Assembly: GCA_964433155.1 (NCBI GenBank)
Contig: CAYSQE010000016.1
Location: forward strand, 1-32,450
Direction of reading: 5' to 3'
DNA: 32,450 bases
Source: 2-01-FULL-40-13 sp964433155
GTDB lineage: Bacteria; Patescibacteriota; Microgenomatia; UBA1406; GWC2-37-13
The notes beneath the pieces are model-generated. The model was given only the letters and a program-made list of their open reading frames with translations, was not told where the DNA came from and did not search any database. The translations under genes and the position numbers were made by a program. Below are positions 16,123 to 24,961 of this stretch, in pieces (within the stretch, counting starts at the first letter, position 1; the number at the start of each line of letters is the position of its first letter).

Positions 16123-17715
16123 ATGAATGAGTCGTATGGAGTAAAAAGCTTAAGGAACCAGTTTGGCAAAGAGATTAAGAAAAAAGTAAAAGAAAAACTA
16201 CCAATTTCATTACCACTAAACCAAACCAGCTTCTTTACCCTTAGACTCCTCACTAATATTTTTTATCTTTCGCTTCCCTTTATCTTATCCTTCCTTCAGG
16301 CTCTTTTTACCTTCAACTCCCTAAACCAAATCCGCTATGAAGAACTGGCAGAATCAGTAAGGAACGTTTTCTGGCTGCAAAATAGAACTATTTATGACGG
16401 AGTCTCAAGCAATGTGGGCTGGTATGGAACGTTGCTTCTACTCTATAAAATCTTTGGTTTCCATCTTTTTCTGGGAAAAGTATTTCGGCTCCTACTTCAT
16501 TTCGCTTCCCTATTTTGTCTCGCTTTGCTTCTCAAAAAATACATGGGAGCAAAAAAAGCATTAGTTCCACTTCTGACGATTGGCTTATCGCCGACTCTTC
16601 TCTATTTTAATATCATCCAAACGTCCTTTGGCTTAGATCTGCAATATATACCAATTGCCTTATATCTTTCTGCCTCAATCGATTTTAAAAAAAACTGGAA
16701 GAATGTAACCAAGTGTATCCTCCTTGGAGTGATTACGATGGTTGCCTGGATGAGCTATCCGACTTTTTTCTTCTATCTTCCGGCTCTTGCGATTTTATTT
16801 TTGATTCGATTAAAAAGCAGGGAATCCTCTGACGGAATCTGGAATACATTAATAGTAGGAGTTGCTTTTTTACTTCCTCTTATCATTATGCTTCTTTGGC
16901 TGAAAAATCCCTCCTCTCTTCTCTACGATCCAGTAAGCAAAAGAGGCCTTTTCAGAGGCTCAGGAAGCCTGCAGTTTGATCCACAGCTTTTTATAGCAGG
17001 TGTGACTGGATCATTGCGAGATCTCTTTGAAAAAGGCTCAAGCTACTATTTTGAGATTCAAAACGTTGAATTTTCTCATATTTTTCCTCTTTTTTCTGTC
17101 GTTATTATTTTGATTGCCACTTTTTATTTATTATTAAAAAGGAGTGGGTCTCTGCGTTCCCTACAATTAATTATCGGATTGACCATTTTTACAATCTTTT
17201 CTAATCTTATCTTGGCCAATTTTACTTTTGATTCAAGCTACATGCCTGGGATTAGAAGAAATACTCCACTTCTTGCTGGATTTTATGTTTTTTTTACGAT
17301 CGTATGGTATTACATCACTCAAAAAAAATTGAAAGATGATTCTGTTAGATGGTTTTTAATTATTTCCCTTCTTATTATTCCATTGCATCATATCTTAGTC
17401 ATTCCCTCAAATCTTGAATCCCTAACTAAACTGAGCCAATTTAGAGACACCCAATGGTTTGCCACACAAAAAGATCCTCAGAGTTCACTTAAGGTTATGA
17501 TTGAACGTGCAACTAAGCAAAACCTTCAACTAGCCTGCGTTGGACCATCTGGTGAGTTTGTCCTGTGTCGCCTCAGCGAAGCATTCGCCGCAGTTTCCGG
17601 CTCGTGTCTATGGAACAGGCTCGAATGTAAACAAATTTTAGGTTATGATGATAAGACAAAACAATTTATCCCCCTATCGACCGATCTCTGGGAATCGTAT
17701 TATTTTCAGCATTAA
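16123..17715 (+). CDS. Multi-pass membrane protein, GT-C-like
   Basis: 530 residues. The N-terminal 45 residues are basic and cytoplasmic-looking; about ten hydrophobic segments follow. The first large loop has QNRTIYDGVSSNVGWYGTLLLLY, acidic but without a clear Asp-Glu pair, then VFRLLLHFASLFCLALLLKKY, in the manner of GT-C proteins. The C-terminal 90 residues are soluble with several cysteines (ACVGPSGEFVLC, SGSCLWNRLEC) that could form disulphides outside the cell. Residues around SRESSDGIWNT come from a fragment of the composite palindromic element. It is divergent from the aminotransferase operon and convergent with the methyltransferase gene at 17724 (8 nt between stops). Confidence 0.7.
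   Translation: MNESYGVKSLRNQFGKEIKKKVKEKLPISLPLNQTSFFTLRLLTNIFYLSLPFILSFLQALFTFNSLNQIRYEELAESVRNVFWLQNRTIYDGVSSNVGWYGTLLLLYKIFGFHLFLGKVFRLLLHFASLFCLALLLKKYMGAKKALVPLLTIGLSPTLLYFNIIQTSFGLDLQYIPIALYLSASIDFKKNWKNVTKCILLGVITMVAWMSYPTFFFYLPALAILFLIRLKSRESSDGIWNTLIVGVAFLLPLIIMLLWLKNPSSLLYDPVSKRGLFRGSGSLQFDPQLFIAGVTGSLRDLFEKGSSYYFEIQNVEFSHIFPLFSVVIILIATFYLLLKRSGSLRSLQLIIGLTIFTIFSNLILANFTFDSSYMPGIRRNTPLLAGFYVFFTIVWYYITQKKLKDDSVRWFLIISLLIIPLHHILVIPSNLESLTKLSQFRDTQWFATQKDPQSSLKVMIERATKQNLQLACVGPSGEFVLCRLSEAFAAVSGSCLWNRLECKQILGYDDKTKQFIPLSTDLWESYYFQH
16819..16843 (+). repeat. Right-end fragment of the composite palindromic element (copy D)
   Basis: GGGAATCCTCTGACGGAATCTGGAA differs by one base from the right end of copy A (5680-5703) and even continues with matching flank (GGAA-ACA). 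The left half is absent. In frame in the membrane protein gene. Confidence 0.65.
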
Positions 17716-17723
17716 AAAATACT

Positions 17724-18476
17724 CTAATATTTCCTCGCAACAACTATAATGTTCGCCTCCGTTGGCTGTCTAAGATTTATATGTTTTTTAAAAATCCTCC
17801 ATAAGAGCTCTACCCTCCACTGCGGCGAAATGAGGAGTCTTTTTTTGAAAAAAAATCGGCAGATTTGTGATAATGCACCAAAAGGAAGCATTAGCGCAAA
17901 AAACCAGAGTTGTTTTTGAGATATTGTACCATGAGTTTTAACCACTTTAAAACCAGCTCTCCTAACTTTTTGCAGCCATTGATCTTTGCTAATTGTTACT
18001 CTGTGCTTGAGAAGAAAATAATATATCGCAATCCACAGACTTCTAGGAGACGGCAAAGGCAGCCACCTATTGAGCTCGCTTGTATGAACTGTGAAAACCA
18101 AGAGTCCGTCTGGTTTTAATACACGATATGCTTCACTCAAAACTAAATCAACGTCTTTTATATGCTCTAAAGTACTTACAGCTAAAACAGTATTAAATGA
18201 CTTATCTGCAAAAGGCATTTTACATGCATCCACGCGGATCAATTTTCGATAACGCATTTTTCGAGCTGCTAAAATGAGGTCTTTTTCAGACACATCAATA
18301 CCTACATCAATATGGCTAGCAAAAAAAACACCTGCAAACTCGCCAAAACCGCAGCCTATATCAAGTATAGGTCGACGAACAGTAATATTGCTAATCGCCT
18401 CTGCCTCCAACGATCGCCAGATAGCTAAACAGAGTGGGGCGACTTCAAGATACTTGCGGAAATAGTCATATCTCAT
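17724..18476 (-). CDS. SAM-dependent methyltransferase (Methyltransf_11 type)
   Basis: 250 residues. Motif I is ILDIGCGFGEFAGVFF (residues about 37-52), followed by VGIDVSEKDL, then RVDACKMPFADKSFNTVLA and STLEHIKDVDLVLSEAYRVL, the standard class I small-molecule methyltransferase layout. The C-terminal part contains a hydrophobic stretch (LWFFALMLPFGAL) that may associate with the membrane. It is the last gene of a tight minus-strand run of four (23501 to 17724; 4 nt from the previous stop), so it probably acts with the membrane proteins upstream, perhaps on a lipid-linked sugar. The substrate is unknown. Confidence 0.85.
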   Translation of the reverse strand: MRYDYFRKYLEVAPLCLAIWRSLEAEAISNITVRRPILDIGCGFGEFAGVFFASHIDVGIDVSEKDLILAARKMRYRKLIRVDACKMPFADKSFNTVLAVSTLEHIKDVDLVLSEAYRVLKPDGLLVFTVHTSELNRWLPLPSPRSLWIAIYYFLLKHRVTISKDQWLQKVRRAGFKVVKTHGTISQKQLWFFALMLPFGALSQICRFFFKKRLLISPQWRVELLWRIFKKHINLRQPTEANIIVVARKY

Positions 18477-18480
18477 ATAT

Positions 18481-20496
18481 TTACTCCATTTTGACTTCTT
18501 TATTGACCTCGCTTAGTACGATCTGTTGGTTAGGCTCTATCAACATTGGCAATTTAATGCGTACCTTTTTTGGTTCTGCGTTTATTGAGACTTCAATCTC
18601 ACGATAACGCTCTTCAAAAGGACTAGCCAGATAACAGTCTTTTGTATTGCTCAAACGAATCAGTCGAGTTGGTTGTCTTGTTTCCTCAACAAACGCAGTC
18701 GCGAAAGCTATGGTAAAATCATCTGGGAAATTACATTGTACCAGACCAGAGTCATATTTTTTTAAGTCTAAAACCAAAATTCCATCTTCAGCAAATACCG
18801 CCCAATCCATGTATAAGCGTTCATGCTGTTGCAACTTTCTATTTTGTTCTTTAGTCAATAAGTCTCTATGTATGATGGCATAGTCAACTCCCAAAGCTAC
18901 CAATTTAGTTAGTTGCTTTTCGTCAAGATCGCCTCTCATCTGAGTCATAAATTCCAGTTGATCGTGGGCGATGTAGCCGGTGTTGGAATTTACTATGTGT
19001 TCTTTGGTCTGAGTTGCCCAGCTGAGATAGTTAGACTCTAAACCAAAATTTTCTGGCATAAAGATGGGATAGTGAAGAGCGCTTTTCCCCTCAAGAAATG
19101 AAAGTTCATTACGAGCCTTCAGTCGAGTAACTTTAGGCAGAATGTGAGAACGAGTGTCGAAATTTTTATAGTTATAATTCTCTGCGATTATAGCGGTTAT
19201 AATAATTAAAAAAATTAAAACTTGATATTTTTTAAACCTTTTCAATAAAACGCTTGTTCCATGAGCCACAAAAAGTGAGAACGGGACATAGAAAATGAAC
19301 TGAAAGCGCGTGGGGGCCCGCAACCCCTGCATGATTGGCAACATCTTGTATAAAAGAAGGTACGGCAGAGGAATTTTGCTCGTTGAATTATTCCAGCCTA
19401 AAAAATAAGGTCCAAAGGAAAGTGCAAAGGGAACAAAAAGCAAAAGCAAAACAAACCATAAGGCGGGTCTTTTAAAATACTGTTTTATTTTTTGTTTATT
19501 TCTGAAAAAAGCATAGGCAAAATATAGAAATAAAAATGCCGGGACGACATTTAAGAATAATGAATGCTCTTGGTAGTTATTATAGGGATCATTTTCATTT
19601 TTTGGATTTCTCATCTTTTCGTAACCCTTGACCAAACTCCCATATAGTGCGTTATTTGGACTAGATGAAAGCCAATCAAGAACCGTGCTCGATAAGTAGA
19701 TAGTCTGATCTACAGTCCGATACGCCCCCTCTTTAAGAGAAAGCTCGATGTACGGACCTATAAAATACCACATGATCGGGACAAACAGCAATATGACGAA
19801 GCCAGATTTTGCCAGATTTAAAAAGTAATCAAGATTTTTCTTTCTTATCTGAAAAATAAAAAACGGAGTCCCTAAGAAAACAAGGACAATGGTTGAAAGA
19901 ATAAGATAGTAGTTGACAGAAAGTCCATTAAGGCAAAAAAAAAGCCCAAACAATAGAGCACGTTTACGCGTAGGCTTCTCTAAAAAAAGATAGGCAAAAA
20001 GAAAAAGCGGCGGAAGAAAATATTTATTGAGTAAATCCAGATGCTCAGGAAATCTAGCAAGAGTTTGCGGATTAAAAGTAAAAACAAGAGCGCCTACTAT
20101 AGCTGTCATTCCTTTTCGTTTTAACACATAGTCTAGACAATAGAATGCGGAAATAAATGTAAAAACAAAGGTAAAAAAAGTGAACATATTGATAGCCAAA
20201 ACATAATTGCGCAAGGACAGATAAAAGGGCGCAAAGATCACTCCGGGAATAAAAGAGAGATTTGAATAGGTAAGGCTTAGGGGATGAGGATAAGCTTGGT
20301 AACCATTAAAGTATTGTCTTTGATTGAAAAGTTTGCCGCTAAGCAAGGCATCTTGGTTGTACCAAATGATTGATGCATTCAAAGGATAATCACCATAATC
20401 ACTATAATAAGTACCCAGTTTGACAACAAATGGCCAGGTTAGAACTGCAGTAAAGATAACCGCTGACAAAATGATCAAAATATGTCTTCTCAACAT
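18481..20496 (-). CDS. Large multi-pass membrane protein, GT-C-like
   Basis: 671 residues, about twelve hydrophobic segments up to residue 430. It has a short N-terminal anchor (RRHILIILSAVIFTAVLTW), an acidic first outer loop (YYSDYGDYPLNASIIWYNQD) and FNPQTLARFPEHLDLLNKYF. It shares its order of motifs with the protein at 10932-12647. The C-terminal 240 residues are soluble: first HYPIFMPENFGLESNYL, then a beta-rich end (residues about 590-671, with PKKVRIKLPMLIEPNQQIV) not seen in the paralog. It is 6 nt downstream of the preceding gene and 4 nt from the next, so it belongs to the same operon. Probably a glycan-transferring enzyme on the outer face; the function is inferred. Confidence 0.72.
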   Translation of the reverse strand: MLRRHILIILSAVIFTAVLTWPFVVKLGTYYSDYGDYPLNASIIWYNQDALLSGKLFNQRQYFNGYQAYPHPLSLTYSNLSFIPGVIFAPFYLSLRNYVLAINMFTFFTFVFTFISAFYCLDYVLKRKGMTAIVGALVFTFNPQTLARFPEHLDLLNKYFLPPLFLFAYLFLEKPTRKRALLFGLFFCLNGLSVNYYLILSTIVLVFLGTPFFIFQIRKKNLDYFLNLAKSGFVILLFVPIMWYFIGPYIELSLKEGAYRTVDQTIYLSSTVLDWLSSSPNNALYGSLVKGYEKMRNPKNENDPYNNYQEHSLFLNVVPAFLFLYFAYAFFRNKQKIKQYFKRPALWFVLLLLFVPFALSFGPYFLGWNNSTSKIPLPYLLLYKMLPIMQGLRAPTRFQFIFYVPFSLFVAHGTSVLLKRFKKYQVLIFLIIITAIIAENYNYKNFDTRSHILPKVTRLKARNELSFLEGKSALHYPIFMPENFGLESNYLSWATQTKEHIVNSNTGYIAHDQLEFMTQMRGDLDEKQLTKLVALGVDYAIIHRDLLTKEQNRKLQQHERLYMDWAVFAEDGILVLDLKKYDSGLVQCNFPDDFTIAFATAFVEETRQPTRLIRLSNTKDCYLASPFEERYREIEVSINAEPKKVRIKLPMLIEPNQQIVLSEVNKEVKME

Positions 20497-20502
20497 ATGT
20501 CT

Positions 20503-22092
20503 TTACAACTCTTTAATAAATATGAGCGGTATGCCATCCCGCTCGACTGTGTGAACTGTTTTTCCGCGAAGAAAAAGGTCGACATTGCTTCTTGTAAAGG
20601 CAAATATATAGTCTGCCCGATTAATATCGGTGACGGCCTGCATGTTTGGTCTAAAATAGTATGCCGCAAGAGGTAGAGGTTCTGCCAGATATATTTTGTA
20701 ATTTTTCTGCGGATTATTGATATGATCATTAAACCAAAGAGTCCCCTCCTTAAAACCCAATCCCCAATAATCGGTCTCATACTGCCTGAATGCTCCCTTC
20801 AATCCGCCAACCAGCGAGTTGAAATAGACATACTGATAGGGATGAAGACGGATCATCTGCTTCACAGTCAATATAATGTTTATAACGATAATAATCGTTA
20901 TAACAATACCTCGTAGGCAGCGGCCGCGCCTGTGCGCCGAAACTTTAGTGAAGGCGGAACCGTTACCTAGCAAAAAATCAAATCCCAACGCCGCTATTAT
21001 TACTATCGGCACAGTAAGGAATAACACCTGCCTCCATCCATCGTAGGTAGGAGGCCGCAAAAGAAAAATCAAAAAAAGAGGAATATAAAAAACAGCCAGT
21101 AAGTATATGTACGTTAATTTATTAATGTATTTTTCTTTTTTTTGCCAAATTAGACTAATTAGTCTAATTTGACCAATTACAAACAGAGCCAGCGTCAATA
21201 CTGGAATAGTAATCAACATCATCTTAGGCAGATAATACCAGGGGAGATCCTGCACTGGAGAAACATTACCCTCAAACAGCACGTTCCCCGCAAATGGGAA
21301 CTGTCGATTATAGTTGACGATCTCAAAGATGCCTATCAAAGGATGCTGCCATAGGTAGGGATTGATCAGATGCAAAACTATAACGGTTATCAATACCATT
21401 ACTCCGCATTTTTTCATGAAGATCAGCAATTTTTCTCGTTTATTTTGACGGTGAGCTACGTAAAGAATGATGAGATCGACGATTAAAACATACCAAAAGG
21501 CAGCTCGCTGATTGATTAAAAAACCCAGACTCAAACCTAAAAGCACTTGCTGTAAAACTTTTTGATCACCCTGAAGATATCTCAAAAACAAATAAATTGA
21601 CATCGCCAACAAAAGCGCGCGCGGAATATCAGCCGCATTGATAAACATATCTCCCCAAAAGCGCGGAAAAAGGAATAATAAAACCATAGGAACTAATACC
21701 AACATATTTGTAGGGAACAGGCATGCCTGTTCCCTACGCGATTCACAATACGTTTTCATAATCAACCCCACAAACAAAAATGTCGGCAAAACCATCAGGG
21801 CTTTCACTAAATGAAACATCTCTGGCGTAAAATTGTTAAAGATAACTGCAGGCATCATCACCAGAATATCCCAGATAACTCCCTGGGCTAATATATATCT
21901 CAATGTTGGTTCTTCAGTATTAAATGGAATATTGACTGGAATCTGCAAGAATCCGAGTATTTTTGACCAATAATGCGAGCCGCTCATGATGTAGTAAATC
22001 TCATCCCAGCCAATTCCATAGTCCCCGTAGGTAAACAGAATTAAACCAAGTAAAAATAGCAAAAAAATTATCAATCCCAGATTTTTCTTCAT
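20503..22092 (-). CDS. GT39-like membrane glycosyltransferase
   Basis: 529 residues. The first loop has YGDYGIGWDEIYYIMSG, with the Asp-Glu pair expected of GT39/PMT enzymes. About ten membrane segments follow, then the family block HPYQYVYFNSLVGGLKGAFR and YETDYWGLGFKEG, shared with the gene at 4320-6517. Two in-frame palindromes lie inside: residues about 119-128 (RREQACLFPT) and 308-316 (GQIRLISLI). A third GC-rich patch (about 20915-20950) gives an Arg-rich stretch, KVSAHRRGRCLRG, in a loop. The stop of the upstream gene overlaps this start by 4 nt. An AGGAAAG 7 nt upstream of the ATG is one of the few Shine-Dalgarno-like sites in the window. Confidence 0.8.
   Translation of the reverse strand: MKKNLGLIIFLLFLLGLILFTYGDYGIGWDEIYYIMSGSHYWSKILGFLQIPVNIPFNTEEPTLRYILAQGVIWDILVMMPAVIFNNFTPEMFHLVKALMVLPTFLFVGLIMKTYCESRREQACLFPTNMLVLVPMVLLFLFPRFWGDMFINAADIPRALLLAMSIYLFLRYLQGDQKVLQQVLLGLSLGFLINQRAAFWYVLIVDLIILYVAHRQNKREKLLIFMKKCGVMVLITVIVLHLINPYLWQHPLIGIFEIVNYNRQFPFAGNVLFEGNVSPVQDLPWYYLPKMMLITIPVLTLALFVIGQIRLISLIWQKKEKYINKLTYIYLLAVFYIPLFLIFLLRPPTYDGWRQVLFLTVPIVIIAALGFDFLLGNGSAFTKVSAHRRGRCLRGIVITIIIVINIILTVKQMIRLHPYQYVYFNSLVGGLKGAFRQYETDYWGLGFKEGTLWFNDHINNPQKNYKIYLAEPLPLAAYYFRPNMQAVTDINRADYIFAFTRSNVDLFLRGKTVHTVERDGIPLIFIKEL
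21146..21171. repeat. Perfect 26-nt AT-rich palindrome in a coding region
   Basis: CAAATTAGACTAA and its exact reverse complement meet with no loop. It reads RLISLI on the coding strand. No second copy was seen in the window, so it may be a chance palindrome or a binding site. Confidence 0.7.
21710..21737. repeat. Perfect 28-nt palindrome, GGGAAC family
   Basis: GTAGGGAACAGGCA and its exact reverse complement, in frame (RREQACLFPT). It shares the outer GTAGGGAAC / GTTCCC arms and the reading phase (ending FPT) with the element at 2760-2782. Confidence 0.8.
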
Positions 22093-23501
22093 TTTGTTTC
22101 TTTCCTAAACTCCTCAGCTGCATAATATAGCTGATTCTTTGCTTGAAAAAACTCCCCGAGCTTGGTATGAAGACCCTTTAATTTTGGATAAGTATTAAAA
22201 ACAAGATAGCCATGAAATAATGCGTAGGCCCTGAGTTCATCATAGTAAGGCTCAGATCTGTATTGAGCGATTTCTTTTTCGATTGGATTCTTTAGTATTT
22301 TATAGACTGGCATATATTCGCTAAATCTTATTTTGTTTTCAGCAAATAATCTATTAAATAAAGAGACATTCGAGACAAATCGATAAAAAGAGACGATAAA
22401 AACTATATTAGCAACAATCAAAATTGAAAGTAAGCTAAGGGAGACTACTTTAAGTCTGATTTTTTCAAAGATCAACTGAAAACCAATCCCGTATAGAATG
22501 GCCGTGATCGGACTCAAAACTAGATAATAGTACATCCAGGATGGGCTTTTAATTAAAAATAGTGTGAGTGGGTAAAATAAGATAAAAACTGCCAAAAAAC
22601 TAAATTTCTTTTTTTTAAAAAAAATGACATATAAACCTAATAATATAAGAACAATTCCAGCAACTGAGATGAGGTTTGTGATTTTTAATATTGGATTAAG
22701 ATGAATCAGATCTCTATAACTATCTCCCAGTGAAATTTCAAATCCCAGGCCGGATAAATACTCTAAAGGACGGACAAAATGAGCCAGGTCGTAAGAACCA
22801 TCAGCGTAAACAAGACTTTCGGGTATCTGAAATCTCAATAGATACGGTATTGCAAATATCAATCCAGTCAACAATCCTAAAGCTAATTTTTTAAACGAAA
22901 TTTTTATCTTATAAACAAATAGAGAAATAAAGCTTATTAAGACCAGTAATAAACCAATTGGGTGAATTTGAACAAGGAAGCTTGCAATAAGTCCAAAAAG
23001 GAAAATATATCTTTTTTCTTTAGTCAAAATTACTTTATGAAAAAAGTAGAGAAATATTATGGAAAAAACAAATGTAAAGTTTGGCATCCAAAATGTTCTG
23101 GATATGGTGATCGACCAGGGAGAAAAACTTAAAAAAATGGCTGAAAAAATTGCGATCGAATTTCCATAAAATTTCCTGATCGTCGCATAAAAAATCACGA
23201 TGGCCAACGTATTTATGAAAGCCATCATAAAGCTTAAAACCATGGGATCTTTGGAGATGAAGATTAAAGGAATGAAAAGATAGCTTGATAAAGGAAAATA
23301 ATAGATTCCCAGACTGATAGGTGAAATGCTTCCAGTTATCAAATAAGGCTTTTGTAAAAAGTGTATTATCTCTAAAAGAGTCAGCGTTTGATCATATTTA
23401 AAATCAATCAAATCTAGAAAAAGAAGGCGAAAAAACGCGGCTGAGATGAAAATAATTATAGCCCACAAGTAAGGATTATCCTTAAATTTAATCTTTGGCA
23501 T
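22089..23501 (-). CDS. GT39/ArnT-like membrane protein, paralog family member 1
   Basis: 470 residues, first gene of the four-gene operon running to 17724. It belongs to the same family as the proteins at 24962-26536 and 26546-28129: shared blocks FFRLLFLDL, LITGSISPISLGIYYFPL and SFSPWSITISRTFWMPN. The first-loop acidic position reads KYDQTLTLLEI, so the Asp is kept but the usual Glu is Gln. About ten membrane segments. The C-terminus ends right after LGEFFQAKNQLYYAAEEFRKE, where the two paralogs go on into TPRs, so it lacks the TPR tail. A TATAGT box lies 13 nt upstream of the start. Confidence 0.8.
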   Translation of the reverse strand: MPKIKFKDNPYLWAIIIFISAAFFRLLFLDLIDFKYDQTLTLLEIIHFLQKPYLITGSISPISLGIYYFPLSSYLFIPLIFISKDPMVLSFMMAFINTLAIVIFYATIRKFYGNSIAIFSAIFLSFSPWSITISRTFWMPNFTFVFSIIFLYFFHKVILTKEKRYIFLFGLIASFLVQIHPIGLLLVLISFISLFVYKIKISFKKLALGLLTGLIFAIPYLLRFQIPESLVYADGSYDLAHFVRPLEYLSGLGFEISLGDSYRDLIHLNPILKITNLISVAGIVLILLGLYVIFFKKKKFSFLAVFILFYPLTLFLIKSPSWMYYYLVLSPITAILYGIGFQLIFEKIRLKVVSLSLLSILIVANIVFIVSFYRFVSNVSLFNRLFAENKIRFSEYMPVYKILKNPIEKEIAQYRSEPYYDELRAYALFHGYLVFNTYPKLKGLHTKLGEFFQAKNQLYYAAEEFRKETK

Positions 23502-23514
23502 TTGGTATGATTTT

Positions 23515-23520
23515 ACTATA
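23515..23520 (-). promoter_or_regulatory. Candidate -10 box for the 23501-17724 operon
   Basis: TATAGT on the minus strand, 13 nt before the ATG at 23501. No good -35 was found. This is the only obvious box between the divergent genes on this side. Confidence 0.4.
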
Positions 23521-23580
23521 GCAACAACTAAGAAATCAAAACCAAGTCAGACTTGGTCAAAACTAAACGGCGCCATTTCT

Positions 23581-24960
23581 GTGATTGAAGAATCACGATT
23601 TTTCCCTTTTTTTATAGCCTTGTTTTTTCTTTCGCTAATAATTTTTTCGATTTATTTTAAGGGAGGAGAGTATCTTCATACCGAATCTAAAAAATACCTA
23701 TTTTCTTATCTGGATAATCGACCAATATTGCAAAAAATATTTGACGTCAAGACTAATGATTGGGGGGCTTATCAGTCTCGTGAATTTAGCTATTTCATCG
23801 ACATAATCGACGCGAATTTTATAAAATATTCAATAAAATTGGGCTTTCCTCACTTCTATGCAGTCTCTCATTTTATCGGCCTAGCTATGATCTTAGCGTT
23901 TGCTTATATCATCTGTACAAAGTTCTTGAAACTTAAATCCCCTCTCATCTACTGCCTTTTGGGCGGTCTTTTTTTGACAGCTCCATCAACATTTTTCTCA
24001 GGCGTTTTTTTAAGATCGGCAAAGATCTTGGTAGCGGTTTTTTTTACTTTGATTTTTTATCTAATTCTAAGATCATTAACAAAAAAAATAAATATAAACC
24101 CATTCATTGTTCCCCTCTCTCTGCTTATGTCCCTCTCCGATCGTCAAGGCTATTTTTTTCTTCTCTCTTTTGCCTTTATTTTTTTCATACTCACAGTCTA
24201 TAGCTTTTTTTTTAACAAAAAACAACTCCTAATCTTTAAAAAAATCTTTCTTATATTTGCGTTTTCGGCTATCATTGTAAACGTTTATACCTATTTTATT
24301 GGCCCACGCCTTATCAAAACATTTGCAGGCTATCAACCCGACCTTTCCTATATGAATCTCGATCTTAAAACCTGGCTTCGAGAAGATCCTAAGCCTGAGG
24401 TTGGAGAAATGGACAAAAAAATCATCAGCATTTTTTCTGATTCGACTAATTTGCTGTTTGATATCGTCGGCTATTTTTTTGGAAATATTCCGGCCTTTAT
24501 CGTCGCTGGGGTATTGTTGTCGATCCTTGTTATATTTGTCAAAAAACATGAATGGCTAACTTTATTGACCCTGCTCGCTTCATTTGCACTCATTCTCTGT
24601 ATGTATTTTTTAATGGTCGTGAAACATCCTCCGGTCGCCTGGCCGGGCATCCGGCATACCTATTATAACCTTGCCACAAATGCGTTGATCCTTTTTTTTA
24701 CCATTTTTATTGTTGCCAGATTAATTATATTCTGGCCTTCAAGTAAAGTCCTGATTGCATCTCTTTTTTGTCTAATGATCGTCTTCAACATTCTAGCATT
24801 ATCTGAAGATTATCGAATGATTCAACTTGTCAATGCGCCTAGAGAACATGAGTACGCCCCCCGACTCCTTCACTGTTTAAAAGAAAAGGGTACGCCTTTA
24901 AATTTTTTTTGGCCGCCAGATGAGGCTCAGGCCATCTGTGGTGCATTGAGAAAAATGTGA
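23581..24960 (+). CDS. Multi-pass membrane protein of unknown family
   Basis: 459 residues, started at GTG (MIEESRFFPFFIALFFLSLIIF) because no ATG lies in the open frame upstream before the divergent gene; an imperfect choice. About nine or ten hydrophobic segments. The first outer loop has KTNDWGAYQSREFSYFIDIID, acidic and aromatic, as in GT-C proteins, but I do not recognise a family. The central loop PGIRHTYYNLATNA and the short C-terminus ending AQAICGALRKM have no clear motif. It is the only plus-strand gene between 18476 and 31017, and its stop is 1 nt from the convergent stop at 24962. A short hairpin (ACCAAGT / ACTTGGT, 23541-23557) lies in its leader. Confidence 0.65.
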   Translation: MIEESRFFPFFIALFFLSLIIFSIYFKGGEYLHTESKKYLFSYLDNRPILQKIFDVKTNDWGAYQSREFSYFIDIIDANFIKYSIKLGFPHFYAVSHFIGLAMILAFAYIICTKFLKLKSPLIYCLLGGLFLTAPSTFFSGVFLRSAKILVAVFFTLIFYLILRSLTKKININPFIVPLSLLMSLSDRQGYFFLLSFAFIFFILTVYSFFFNKKQLLIFKKIFLIFAFSAIIVNVYTYFIGPRLIKTFAGYQPDLSYMNLDLKTWLREDPKPEVGEMDKKIISIFSDSTNLLFDIVGYFFGNIPAFIVAGVLLSILVIFVKKHEWLTLLTLLASFALILCMYFLMVVKHPPVAWPGIRHTYYNLATNALILFFTIFIVARLIIFWPSSKVLIASLFCLMIVFNILALSEDYRMIQLVNAPREHEYAPRLLHCLKEKGTPLNFFWPPDEAQAICGALRKM

Positions 24961-24961
24961 A

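Noticed and set aside
18274..18465. Small plus-strand frames inside the methyltransferase and membrane-protein genes
   Set aside because: They are short, lack start signals and lie antisense to genes with clear family motifs.
23541..23557. Hairpin ACCAAGT / ACTTGGT as a riboswitch or terminator
   Set aside because: A 7-bp stem with a 3-nt loop and no T-run; too little to name.
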